From Planctomycetota bacterium (GTDB lineage Bacteria; Planctomycetota; JAJSAM01; JAJVHW01): a stretch of 64,000 nucleotides of DNA. Within the stretch, counting starts at the first letter, position 1; each line of letters starts with the position of its first letter. The notes beneath the pieces are model-generated. The model was not told where the DNA came from, ran no database searches, and was given only the letters and a program-made list of their open reading frames with translations. Location of the stretch: positions 62,001 through 126,000 of the forward strand of contig JAJRPF010000023.1 of NCBI GenBank assembly GCA_024280885.1, in the 5' to 3' direction. The position numbers and the translations under genes are program-made. Shown here piece by piece: positions 39,699 to 48,900 of the stretch.

Positions 39699-40100
39699 AC
39701 AAGCAGGGGGACGGCGCAGCGGAACGTTCGCGCCGCAACTAGTCGCCGCGTCCTCGCACGGCGTAGTCCCACGACGATAGTCTCGCGCTGTATCGAGTCG
39801 GGTGGGCCCGGCTCCTCGACAGGGACTCGGAGGGAGGCAACTCAGCCGGTCAGCACGTCCTTCTCGACGTGCAAATGCGAGGCGGGCTCGAGCCCGCGGA
39901 CATGGATGAACTCTGGCTCGACGAAACCGGCGCCGTGGCAAGGATCTGGGACAGGTTGGCGCTTGAGTCTCACCACGGAGAGGCTCCCCCGCCCGGGAAG
40001 TCATGACGCCACGCAGCGTCGGAGCGCGGCTCGATCGGCGTGCTCGTGCGGTGGACATAGGCCGTCGCTCAGGCCAGGCGAGCGCGCTATCTGGTGCCGA
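39699..40100. other. 402-bp gap with a coding-like remnant
   Basis: No complete gene is supportable. From about 39766 to the stop at 40004-40006 one + strand frame is open and reads like protein (LALYRVGWARLLDRDSEGGN, MDELWLDETGAVARIWDRLA). It lacks a conventional start until GTG 39869. It may be the 3' end of a decayed gene. Confidence 0.3.
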
Positions 40101-41174
40101 TCAGCCCCGCCGTCGACGCTTGTCCGCCTCGATCTGCGCCCGGGTCTTGTCCCGCTTGCGCGTCTGGATGCCCAGGTACTTGAGGATGATCTCGTCGAAT
40201 TCGGTCGGCGTCGGCACGCCCGCCTTCTCGTCCTTCGCCAGGCCCTCCTCGATCTTCTCGAGGTCCTCCTTCGTCAGGACCGTGTCGAGTTCGGTCTGCA
40301 TCTCGACAAGCGTGGAACCCGGCAGCAGCCGCAGCACGCCCGCGCCGCCCTCCGCGCCCTGATGGGTTCCGTAGCGCTCGATGTGCTGACTGACGTCCTT
40401 GAGCGCTCCGAGCATCGCGTTCGCGTTCGCCGCGCCGATGCCACCGACCTCGAGTTTGCGCAGGAGCGCGATGCGCGCCGCGGCGACGTCATCCTGGCTC
40501 TTCATCTCGCCGTTGAAGATGGGTCTCTTGGCCGCAGCGTTGTAGTCGTTCCGGGTCTCTAGGCCGGCCCGCCCCTTCTCGTGGGACCTCTTCCGAGCGG
40601 ACTGCGCGCGCGGGTGCTTGCTATGGGTGACGCAGTAATCATCGTATGCACCATCCTCGATCTCGATGGTCCAACCGCTGCAACGCTTTTCCCTGCCAGT
40701 GTTTACGTACAGCATCTTCTGGCACAGACGGTCCTCTGGAACGTCCTGAATGTTGCCCGCTCGCCGCTTCTTCTCGGGCCTGACCTGACGATCGCTCTCG
40801 GGCCTGTGCCCCGGGCTGCCTACGGAGGGGTCACGGACCTGCGCCGCCAACGCCTTGAGAACCGTCCTGAGGGTAAGCCCCTTGTGCGCGCCGCACATCC
40901 TCTTCGGGGGCTTCGCACGACGATTGCACTGCGTCCCCTTGGCCGTCAGACCGTGACATCGAACGGTGCCAACGACCCAGCCCTCGGGCCATGTTGGCCG
41001 GGCCTTCTTGGCTGGGAGCTTCTTGGCTGGGGGCTTCTTCTTCGCCCTCTTGCCCTTCACCTTGGCACGCTTGCGCACGCGCTTTGTGGCCAGCTTCTTC
41101 TTCCTGGCCCGCACCACGCTCTCCGGATCCGGGTCGCGGAAGGCTTCCATGAGACTGCGTTTCGGACGGGCCAT
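40101..41174 (-). CDS. Lys-rich protein with two Cys/His zinc-like motifs
   Basis: A 357-residue protein of unknown function. Residues 20-60 are a very basic Lys/Ala/Pro tract. A C-x9-C-x10-C-x2-H motif follows (RCHGLTAKGTQCNRR to CGAHKG). A second Cys-rich stretch runs from DRLCQKMLYVNTGREKRCSG to DDYCVTHSKH. The C-terminal third is helical (AARIALLRKLEVGGIGAANA, EDLEKIEEGLAKDEKAGVPT). The same N-terminus (KRSLMEAF, WPEGW) and the first Cys/His motif recur in the small upstream gene, so the two are paralogues. A nucleic-acid-binding role is inferred. GAGG precedes ATG 41174. Confidence 0.6.
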   Translation of the reverse strand: MARPKRSLMEAFRDPDPESVVRARKKKLATKRVRKRAKVKGKRAKKKPPAKKLPAKKARPTWPEGWVVGTVRCHGLTAKGTQCNRRAKPPKRMCGAHKGLTLRTVLKALAAQVRDPSVGSPGHRPESDRQVRPEKKRRAGNIQDVPEDRLCQKMLYVNTGREKRCSGWTIEIEDGAYDDYCVTHSKHPRAQSARKRSHEKGRAGLETRNDYNAAAKRPIFNGEMKSQDDVAAARIALLRKLEVGGIGAANANAMLGALKDVSQHIERYGTHQGAEGGAGVLRLLPGSTLVEMQTELDTVLTKEDLEKIEEGLAKDEKAGVPTPTEFDEIILKYLGIQTRKRDKTRAQIEADKRRRRG

Positions 41175-41177
41175 GGG

Positions 41178-41471
41178 TTACCTCTTCCCTGTGGGCTTGC
41201 TATTCGCCTTCACGGCGCCCCGCGACTTGCGCGCGCCTGAGGGCTTACGCACCTGCTCGTCGAGGCGCGCCTGGACGGTCTCTTTCACATGCTTCGCCGT
41301 CTGCTCGCCGTGCGCGTAGCACGTTTCCTGCGCCTCACGGGTGCGTCGGCTGCACTGCCGTCCCGCGCCGTTCAGGCCGCGGCAGCGCTGCGCGGCGAGA
41401 TCCCATCCTGTCGGCCACGGCTCTGGGTCCGAGTCTCCAAAGATATCCATCAGACTTCGACTGGGGCGCAT
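41178..41471 (-). CDS. small paralogue with C-x9-C-x10-C-x2-H motif
   Basis: A 97-residue protein. MRPSRSLMDIFGDSDPE and WPTGW align with the N-terminus of the adjacent 357-residue protein. The Cys/His spacing is identical (RCRGLNGAGRQCSRR to CYAHGE). The tail is basic. Only three bases separate its stop from the next start, so the two are co-translated. It is a duplicated small zinc-finger-like protein of the mobile region. Confidence 0.6.
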   Translation of the reverse strand: MRPSRSLMDIFGDSDPEPWPTGWDLAAQRCRGLNGAGRQCSRRTREAQETCYAHGEQTAKHVKETVQARLDEQVRKPSGARKSRGAVKANSKPTGKR

Positions 41472-41787
41472 GGTGATGGGGTCCTCCCGACGTAGGAACG
41501 GAGCTCCTCAATTCTAGCGCCCCCGGAGCTGTAGCTTCCTGTCGGCGCAGCAACGTTCTTCTCTCGGAACGGGCCCACTGCGATCGCTTCGACGCCAAGG
41601 GTGAGCGGCGTTGGCGACGTAGGCTCGTCAACCCCGAGACTGTGGCGCGGATCACGGAGCTTGAAACGCGGTGAGAGATGCGCAGTCTGATCGAACGGCG
41701 GACGTGCGCATGGGCTGCCAGAACGGTCCAGAGCGCCAAGTCGTCGGAGCGAACCTGGGGGCCTTGAGTCCCTCCGGAACGACAAGA
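41472..41787. other. intergenic stretch
   Basis: No gene, RNA or strong repeat is supportable here. It lies upstream of the zinc-motif pair on the - strand and probably holds their promoter. Confidence 0.4.
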
Positions 41788-41821
41788 AGAGAGGCGGGGG
41801 TGATCGCGCGCCCGCCTCTCT
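41788..41821 (-). terminator. Rho-independent-type terminator of the membrane cluster
   Basis: AGAGAGGCGGG (41788-41798) pairs perfectly with CCCGCCTCTCT (41811-41821). On the - strand the stem is followed by TCTTGTC, a pyrimidine-rich tract. It begins three bases after the stop of the 41825-42262 gene. Confidence 0.7.
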
Positions 41822-41824
41822 CGT

Positions 41825-42262
41825 TCAGCGTCTCGTTCTTGGAGGCGCGCCTCGGCGCTCAAGCTCCCGATCGATGATCGGTTGCATGACACGTCGCGTC
41901 TGGCGGACCTCCTCGTCGAAGCTGATCCCGGTGACGCTCTCGCGCGCCCGAATCGCTCGCTGCTCGCGGGCGGCATCGATCTGCCGCAGCTCCTCCGGGT
42001 GTTCCCGGAAGTGCGCCCGCTCCGCCTTGACCTGTCGGTCGAAGAACGTCTGCCGCTCGGCAGGGCTCATCGCGTTGAGCATGTCACGCCGCTCTCGCCT
42101 GTCGGCGCTGGCGAACCACACCAGCGTCACGAGCAGCACGAAGAGCACGGCGGCGCCGAACACGGTCTTCTTCACAGCGGCCATCAGCGGTGTCGCCTCG
42201 GGCTTGCTGACCCGGAGCAGCCGAGAGCCGTCGCCCAGTGTCTCTTTCTCTACGTTGAGCAT
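41825..42262 (-). CDS. single-pass membrane protein, unknown
   Basis: A 145-residue protein. Residues 26-50 include a transmembrane helix (TVFGAAVLFVLLVTLVWFAS). The rest is a charged helical domain (DMLNAMSPAERQTFFDRQVK, AEREHF-like repeats, SFDEEVRQTRRVMQPIIDRE) that probably faces the cytosol or periplasm as a coiled coil. ATG 42262 is preceded by GGAGG at five bases, better than the longer frame to 42316. It is last in a three-gene - strand cluster with the YaaW-like gene. Confidence 0.6.
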   Translation of the reverse strand: MLNVEKETLGDGSRLLRVSKPEATPLMAAVKKTVFGAAVLFVLLVTLVWFASADRRERRDMLNAMSPAERQTFFDRQVKAERAHFREHPEELRQIDAAREQRAIRARESVTGISFDEEVRQTRRVMQPIIDRELERRGAPPRTRR

Positions 42263-42312
42263 GGTGTCCTCCTGCTTGAGCGCGGGCCGCTTGAGTTCTT
42301 CGGGTCCTTGCT

Positions 42313-42507
42313 TCACTGGCGTCTGTTGTCGTGGGGAAGGCGGCGGCGCCGCCGATCGTGGAGACCAAACCCGATCGCGGCGAGGGTCGCGGCGGCTCCT
42401 CCCGCCACAAGCACGGTGGCCGTCGAGGCTGCGAGAACGGATGCCCCCGTCACGACGACCGTCACGCTGAGCGCCCCGGCGCAGATCCGTACGCTGATCT
42501 TGCTCAC
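42313..42507 (-). CDS. small membrane protein, unknown
   Basis: A 64-residue product from GTG 42507, four bases after the stop of the YaaW-like gene, with GAGGA upstream. Two hydrophobic stretches (ISVRICAGALSVTVVVTGAS, ATVLVAGGAAATLAAIGFGL) suggest a membrane hairpin, followed by a basic tail. No family was recognised. It is supported by operon position and its hydrophobic profile. Confidence 0.5.
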   Translation of the reverse strand: MSKISVRICAGALSVTVVVTGASVLAASTATVLVAGGAAATLAAIGFGLHDRRRRRLPHDNRRQ

Positions 42508-42511
42508 GGGC

Positions 42512-43255
42512 TCAGTCCTCGAACCGGAGCCGCGCCCGCAACATGGCGACCGTCGCAACCGCGGGCATGACCTTCTTCCAGTTCGTGTCCCCGAGGTCGT
42601 AGGCGATCCACAGCGCGCCGAAGACCCATCCCGGTGGCCCGAGGAAGAAGGCGAGCGTCTTGCCGATGATCGGCCCGGCCGCGGCAACTCCGATCCGAAG
42701 GCCGAGGAAGCGCGCCATGGCGAAAAACACCTGATTGGCGACGATGTAGAGCCCAAAGCCCGCGAGCCTCCCGGCGAGCAGCGCAGTCAGAAAAGCGCCG
42801 CCATGGATGCCCTTCAGCCGTTTGGCGACGTCTGCGGGGATGGTCCCATCCTCGATCGCCTTCTCGACGTCAGCCTGGGCCGCGGCCTCGATCTTGTCCC
42901 AGGCCGCGCGCCCCTTCTCCTTGATGATCGCCTCTTTGGCGCGGTCGATCAGTTCGACGACGATCTTCTGCCCGAGTTCCGCGACGCCATGGTGGTCCTT
43001 GGGCTGCAGGCGCAACTTCTTCGCCGACGCGCGCACGATCTCCGCGTAGTCGGGCTCGTACTCGGTGCGCGCGAGGTTCGCGAGCGTGTTGCCGTAGGAG
43101 TGGCGCAGCTCCCGGTTGACGAGAGCGCGCTTGTGGTTCCAGGTGCCGGCCAGGTCCTCGCTGGTGACCTCGAGAGAGGTCGCCAGCGCCGTCCAGTCGT
43201 CATCGGTGAGCCGTCGGTCCTGCAAGAGCAGGTCCAGTTCATCGCAGACAGACAT
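42512..43255 (-). CDS. YaaW-like (UPF0174) protein
   Basis: A 247-residue protein resembling E. coli YaaW. The N-terminal region DELDLLLQDRRLTDDDWTAL matches the family opening, and ELRHSYGNTLANLARTEYEP its central signature. A helical middle part (KIVVELIDRAKEAIIKEKGR) and a hydrophobic C-terminal third (GGAFLTALLAGRLAGFGLYI, GPIIGKTLAFFLGPPGWVFG) follow. The biochemical function of the family is unknown; YaaW-type genes are scattered and often mobile. ATG 43255 has GGAG five bases upstream. It heads a three-gene membrane cluster and is divergent from the XRE regulator gene. Confidence 0.6.
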   Translation of the reverse strand: MSVCDELDLLLQDRRLTDDDWTALATSLEVTSEDLAGTWNHKRALVNRELRHSYGNTLANLARTEYEPDYAEIVRASAKKLRLQPKDHHGVAELGQKIVVELIDRAKEAIIKEKGRAAWDKIEAAAQADVEKAIEDGTIPADVAKRLKGIHGGAFLTALLAGRLAGFGLYIVANQVFFAMARFLGLRIGVAAAGPIIGKTLAFFLGPPGWVFGALWIAYDLGDTNWKKVMPAVATVAMLRARLRFED

Positions 43256-43358
43256 CTCCACTCCTCTCTCGACCGCATCGCGGCTCGCCTCCCTCGACTC
43301 ATCGTCATCGAGTGCATCGTCTCTGGAGCTTCAAATCCAATGACTGAGCCTCTTGCAG

Positions 43359-43661
43359 ATGGCGAAGACCACACAGCCGGGACCGCTACATGCGTTCGGG
43401 AGACGCATCCGAGACTTGAGAATGCACATGGAGCTCTCCCAGGAGGAACTGGCAACCCTCGCGGATCGGCACTGGACGTACATCGGGCAGGTCGAACGCG
43501 GCAAGCGCAACGTCACGCTCACGACGATCCTCGCACTCGCCGAGGCCCTCGAGGTGGAGCCTGCGGATCTGCTTTCCGAGGAGTTGCCCGATGGCGTCGA
43601 GGAGGCGACCCGAGATCGCGTGCGGCCGGGTGGCAGGCGGACTCCGCCGAAGCCGCGGTAA
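43359..43661 (+). CDS. XRE-family (Cro/CI-type) helix-turn-helix regulator
   Basis: A 100-residue repressor. Residues 10-70 are a classic XRE HTH (FGRRIRDLRMHMELSQEELA, LADRHWTYIGQVERGKRNVT, LTTILALAEALEVEPADLL) of the type found with restriction-modification and phage systems. The C-terminus is short and basic. It lies at the start of the defence-like region and is divergent from the YaaW-like cluster, so it may control either side. No clear ribosome binding site precedes ATG 43359; the TTG at 43353 is an alternative. Confidence 0.88.
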   Translation: MAKTTQPGPLHAFGRRIRDLRMHMELSQEELATLADRHWTYIGQVERGKRNVTLTTILALAEALEVEPADLLSEELPDGVEEATRDRVRPGGRRTPPKPR

Positions 43662-44247
43662 CTGACGCCGAGCCAACGAACGGTCGTATCGACGGGCGAT
43701 GGAGTGCGAGCACGCCGGGTATGGCGTTCCGGCGACTGCCAGGGCGCTGCGGGAGAGGATCGTCGCGCCATGCCAGGCGAATGGTGACGTTGTTCGACCC
43801 GGGCTTCACCTCGATTGCCACGCAATCGGTACCGGTAGGATTCCCGCATGCATCGAGATGCCCGCCTGCTGCCCCGTCTGGCGGACGAGGACGCGTACAA
43901 GCCTCGGAGAAACACTGAGCATGAGGAACCCTCCTCGGGGATTGAGGGCGGGATTGCCCTCCATGGTCCTCGTCCCCGGGGGTCGGCTCGATCGGCTCCC
44001 ACGGCAGGTCCCGCGGCGTCCCGGATCGACCGTGCCGGCGGCGTGCACTCGCCCCCCTCGCCGCCAGGCGCTACATGTGTCTCGGCTGATCGTCCGCTAT
44101 CGCGGCGATCACGACGGTTGCGGCTGACGAAGAACAGGGATCGGACCGCGCACCGAGTCGCCAACTCTGCCGTGTCGGCCGAACCGGAGATTGGCCGAAC
44201 CGCGTGTCTCACTGGATGTCCCCCTCGCCGCGTAGTCTTCTCCGCCC
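43662..44247. other. 586-bp stretch with duplicated sigma-gene leader
   Basis: No full gene is supportable. It contains a 64-bp segment (43902-43965) nearly identical to the leader and first codons of the ECF sigma gene at 62898-63434. On the - strand that segment opens a 38-codon ORF (43806-43922) that starts MLSVSPRL like the sigma factor but then diverges completely. The rest is unassigned. Confidence 0.5.
43902..43965 (-). repeat. 64-bp direct repeat, copy 1 (sigma leader)
   Basis: It matches 63414-63477 at 63 of 64 positions (difference at 43924), same orientation. Weaker similarity continues for about 60 bp beyond 43965. On the - strand it carries GAGGAGGG, an ATG and eight codons of the sigma factor N-terminus. 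It could be a recombination scar or a re-used expression leader. Confidence 0.85.
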
Positions 44248-45291
44248 ATGGATGAGCACGGAGTGGAGCGGACGATCCAGCGCGTCACAGGACGTGCGGC
44301 GGGAGTGCTGAAGGCCGCATTCCCCGAGGGCGAGGACGTCCTCGACCCGAACCGCCTCACGACCTCCATGGAGGAAATCAAGCATCGATTGGAGGCGCTG
44401 ATTTCTGCGCCCAGCACAGGGCGCCTCGCACGACTGTCATGGAACGTGTTCCGACGGTTCATCGGGACCGAGCGCCTCCGGGAGTATCTACTGGCGAACC
44501 GAGACGAGAACGCGCGCCGAGACGCGGAGAACGTCCAGAGCCTCCATCGCGGCCCTGAACTGCTCGAGCTTCTCCTTGCCGCCGACGCACGCGTCCGCCA
44601 CGGAGGGCTGATCGCGTTCTTCGATCTCTTCCCGTTCGATCTGAAGGCCAACGAGTTGAACCTCGCCCCGTTCAACGGATTGAGGGACGCCACCCAGTTC
44701 GAGGGAGAGGATCAGGCGAACGCCGTCATGGACGCCGTCAACCCGATCTGCGAGCTCATGTATCAGCGCGTCGCGCGCGGAGTTCAGAAGCTGGAGCGCT
44801 TCGCCGACGGCAAGAGCCTCAAACTCCATCGCAACTTTGGCGGCGTCCTCGCGGAAGCGAGGCGCCGGGGAGGGCACGCGTCTCGCATCCTCGATCTCGA
44901 TGCCGCGTTCATCCGGAACGCGCAAGCGCACGGGCACTTCGCGTACGACCTCGCAAACCACGCGCTCGTGCTCTGGGACCGGGCTGGCGTCCGCCGCTCA
45001 TTTCCTGTCGCGGTACTGGGAGAGAAGGTCGGCGCGATGGCGGCGTTCGCAACATCGACGGCGTCCGCGGTCCAGCAGCACTACCTGCACACGTACGTCA
45101 TCGAGCGCAGCGGCGTCGACGCTGCGTTCCTAGACCTCCTGACGGTGAAGTTCGGCGAGGGAAGCGACGAGGAACGTCAGACAGAACTCGACCGGTTCAT
45201 CGCCCTGATCGAGCGGGAGTTCGGGCCACTGATCCAAGAGATCGAGCCGCCTTCGGAGCCGGTCGCCGCCGCGAGTACAACCACAACATGA
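44248..45291 (+). CDS. HEPN-motif protein, putative defence RNase
   Basis: A 347-residue helical protein. Residues 218-236 (DAAFIRNAQAHGHFAYDLA) contain R223-N-A-Q-A-H228, the R-x4-H motif of HEPN ribonucleases, in the usual context (RN..AH..Y). HEPN proteins cleave RNA in toxin-antitoxin and abortive-infection systems. The N-terminal 180 residues are a separate helical region. A hydrophobic helix (KVGAMAAFATSTASAVQQHY) and a Thr-rich tail follow. The stop overlaps the next gene's ATG by 4 bp, so the two act together. RNase activity is inferred from the motif. Confidence 0.6.
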   Translation: MDEHGVERTIQRVTGRAAGVLKAAFPEGEDVLDPNRLTTSMEEIKHRLEALISAPSTGRLARLSWNVFRRFIGTERLREYLLANRDENARRDAENVQSLHRGPELLELLLAADARVRHGGLIAFFDLFPFDLKANELNLAPFNGLRDATQFEGEDQANAVMDAVNPICELMYQRVARGVQKLERFADGKSLKLHRNFGGVLAEARRRGGHASRILDLDAAFIRNAQAHGHFAYDLANHALVLWDRAGVRRSFPVAVLGEKVGAMAAFATSTASAVQQHYLHTYVIERSGVDAAFLDLLTVKFGEGSDEERQTELDRFIALIEREFGPLIQEIEPPSEPVAAASTTTT

Positions 45292-45953
45292 ATATCGAAG
45301 TACCTGAGGAGGACCGGACGGACCTCGCCCACGCAGCCACCCGGGGGGTGCTCGGAGCGATCCCGTGGGCAGGGTCGATGGCCCAGGAGTTGTGGGATCG
45401 TGCGGTCGTTCCGCCCTACCGGCGACGGCTGGAGCAGTTTTTCCACGACGTTGCGACAGAACTCGATAGCGCTGGTGCTCGTCTTGACGACCTGGAGAAG
45501 GACGACCGGTTCACGACTGTAGTTATAGAGGCCGCGCAATGCGCCTCTCGCACTCACGATCCGGAGAAGCGCTGCGCGCTGCGGAACGCAGTCCTGCATG
45601 CAGCCCGGGCAAGCGAGGATGCCGACACAGAGCTCGTGTTCCTGGCGCTCCTCGACTCACTGACGCCGCCGCACCTGAAGGTGCTGAAGCTCCTGGATGG
45701 ACCAGAGTCGTGGTTCCAGGCCGCGGGTGTGCCGTGGCGGGGCTACAACTCGATCTCACCGATGATCGAGGGTGCCCTCGGGTTCGGGAGGGATCTTCAG
45801 GAGGCGATCGTCGCCGACCTACACGTGCGTGGCCTACTCGGTCTGGATCGTGGCTCGCTTCACACGATGATGTCGTCGAACGGGCCTCGCGCATCTCGGA
45901 CGACGGATCTCGGCAAGCGCTTCCTCCGGTTTGTAAGCGCCCCAACGCCCTGA
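45288..45953 (+). CDS. partner of HEPN protein, winged-helix-like C-terminus
   Basis: A 221-residue protein. It begins with a short hydrophobic stretch (ATRGVLGAIPWAGSMAQELW), followed by a helical domain (RTHDPEKRCALRNAVLHAAR, FLALLDSLTPPHLKVLKLLD). The C-terminal segment (LHVRGLL to TTDLGKRFLRFVSAP) looks like a winged helix. I recognise this pattern from widespread unnamed bacterial proteins but know no function for them. It is translationally coupled to the HEPN gene (ATGA) and may be its regulator or antitoxin. It ends 19 bp from the stop of the convergent STAND gene. Confidence 0.6.
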   Translation: MNIEVPEEDRTDLAHAATRGVLGAIPWAGSMAQELWDRAVVPPYRRRLEQFFHDVATELDSAGARLDDLEKDDRFTTVVIEAAQCASRTHDPEKRCALRNAVLHAARASEDADTELVFLALLDSLTPPHLKVLKLLDGPESWFQAAGVPWRGYNSISPMIEGALGFGRDLQEAIVADLHVRGLLGLDRGSLHTMMSSNGPRASRTTDLGKRFLRFVSAPTP

Positions 45954-45972
45954 CGAGCGAAGCTGCCTTCGC

Positions 45973-48900
45973 CTATCGAAGCTGCGTGTCGATTACGTCG
46001 CACGCCAACACGGCGCCCGCAGCGGCAAGCTCAGCAGCCTGCGCTTGAAGAGTGGTTCGCGCCGACTCCAAGTCCGTGAGAGCACACCTCTCGCGGCAGA
46101 TGGGCTTGGGTCCGAAGAAGCCGACAATGTACAGCCCGGCACAGCCCGGCTCGTCCTTCATGTAGCGGTCGAGGAGCTGCTCCCGCATCGACGTCAGCAC
46201 GTCCGCGTTCCAGCACCCCTTCACTTCGATGACCACGCTAAAGCGCGCGGACCCGTCCGCAGCGATGGCCTGCACGAGCACATCCGTTCGCTCACCGGGT
46301 GCATCTTGTCGCCGAAGCCGAACCACGACCTCGAAGTTGACGACGACCCGCTGCTTCGCCATCTGATCGCGCAAGTAGCGAGCAATGTGCGCCGAGAACT
46401 GCGTCTCCTCGACAGGTCGCCGACATTCGTTCGCACGGCCTTCCCACAGGTCCTGGACAGCGCCATTGTGCCCGTGAAGCCACTCCTCGTAGCCACGAAG
46501 CTGGTCGCGAGTGGCGTCCAGAAGGTCGATAACTGACGCAACACGTCGGAGCCGGGGATCGATGAGCATGCACCGCAGTTGGGACGGCTTCGAGCGGATG
46601 TCACTCGCGTTCACCTGCGCGAGTCGCGCTTCATACGGCATGCATCTCAACCACCAGTCGGGAAGCGCCTCTGCAACGCGCTCTATCGCGCGGACTGACT
46701 CTGGAGTCCCCAGATCTCGGATGCGGGCCAATAGCGTGTCTCGAAACCGATCCAGGTCGTGAGACGGACCGACCCAGCCAGAGTCGCTGTCGTCCACCGC
46801 CGGGGCGTGCTGACGCAACCAGAGGTAGAGCTCAGCGAGGTCTGACGCAGCGAGGTCCTCCCAGCCGCCAGCGGGACCCCCTCCGTGCCGACCAGCGAGG
46901 GCGAGCATCACGGACAACGCGGCGGAGGGATCCACGGCGGAGAAGTAGGAGCGAAGGGACTCCCACGTTCGCTGTGCATCGACCCAGAATGCCTGTGCCG
47001 CAGCCGACACGGCGCACGCCACGGCCGCCTCATCAGTCGTTCCGAGCCCACTCGCCATCCACAGCTCAGTGCGCTCCCATGCTTCTGTGTCGTTGCGCTC
47101 CAAGAGGAGTCGGACCGCGGACCACGCCGGAGAGGCGGAGTCGCCAAACGCAGCACCACGCAGGCAGGTCACGACTGCATCGCCGCCGATCCGCCCCAAG
47201 AGCACGCAGAACTCCGACGGAGCACCGCGGCGAAATCTCATCCGGATGACGTTGACGGCCGTAGTGGGCGTTTTCGCCAGTACCAGGCCCATGGCGCGCA
47301 CCACGTCGTCGTCGCCGAATTCGTTCTCGCTGCTGTGCCCGGCCAAGATTCGCGCCGCTCGTTCCCATACGATCGGATCGAGGCCGATGAGTCGCGGTTC
47401 TGCGTGCTGCACCATCCATCGCAGCGCGATCATCCAGGACCAGTCGCCAGAGACCGACTCCTCGGAGATGACAAGGCGCTCTGCGGGTGTGGGCTCGAAG
47501 CGCGCGAGGTACTCCGCCGCCCCATCACTGATAGCCTTCTCGTGGAGGGGTCCCGCGTGCCCCCATCCGGCGTGTTGCGCTAGATCGGAAGTCACCCGGA
47601 TGGGGTCGTCGTCGTGCGGTGGGTGACGGAGAAGCTGACAGAAGCGGTGCCATGCTTCGAGATCACCCTCAACCGCACCTGTGAGTGCTTCCTGCACCGA
47701 AGCTGGGTAGCGTGCGATGGCTCTCGCTCTCTCCGCTTCCTCCGCCTGGCGCGCTCCCTCAGCTTCCCGCACACGCTTGGACTCTTCACGAGCGTGTGCG
47801 GCTTCAGGACCATCGAGGCGGCAGCCGGCGAACCACTCGCGCGATCGAACGTACGCCGGATCCAGCTTCGTGAGCTCGTAGAGCCTCTCCATGTCTTCGC
47901 GGCGCGCGGAGTTCAGGAGGCGAGCCGCAACCGCGTCCACAGTCCGACGGACCGACTCGTCGGAGCCTGGCGGCGTCGCATCGAGAAGCAGACCGAGCTC
48001 GTCGCCGAGGAGCAGTCGTGGCCGCGTGTGGAATAGCATGTACGGCGACTGATTGGACTTCGTCCACCTGGGAAGCAGCCGTGCGAGAACCCGGCCTCGT
48101 CCGGTTCGGTCCTTGCGGAGGTCCTCGATCGCCTCGCGGTCGTCGCGGTCATCGAGGAGTGCGTTTGGACGGTCGCTCGAATGGAGAAGGGCATCGGCGA
48201 GCGCGTCGGCAACCTCGGTCTCAGTGGAGAACTCCCACGCCCGCAGGAATACTGCCGCGCGCAGCCGCCTGAGCCAGAGGTCGCGATCGGCACCTGATAC
48301 CGACTCAATGAGCCACGGAAGCAGCACGTCTAGGTCGGAACGCGCAAGCGGCGACTCGCCCAGTTCGTGGAGAAACGCCGAGTAGCTCCCGCCGAAGTTG
48401 CGGCGTTGCCGGGGACGCAGGAGCGGCAGGAGACTTGACCAGCTCAGAGCGTCAGGGAACAGGGCACGGAGCGCATCCCCTCGGAGTTCGTCGTAGGCGT
48501 CCGCGCTCCGACCCAGGTCGAGCAACGGCCGGAGACGGCGTCGAGATTCGAGGGTCCCCGAGCGGGCCACTTCGTAGCTCGCGGCCGTTCGAATGTCATA
48601 GTCTTCGCCTCCGTCAAGCGCGACACGCACGAGAACGTCAACGAGCGGCGGACTGCCGGACTGGCCGGCGATTTCGATCGCCGTGCGGCGCACTAGGTAG
48701 CCACAGTCTCGGTCTTGGATCAGCGGCACGATGAGTTCTTCGACGCCCGAGAACACGAGCGCTCGCAGCGAGCCGAAGCGAGGCATGTTCGGCTGTGAGA
48801 TGCGACCGTCCCTCACGGCATCGAGCCAGGCCATCGCGACGCGACGACGCGCCTGCCCGTCCAGCAACGCGACATCGAATTGCAGGAGGAGGTCAGGCTG

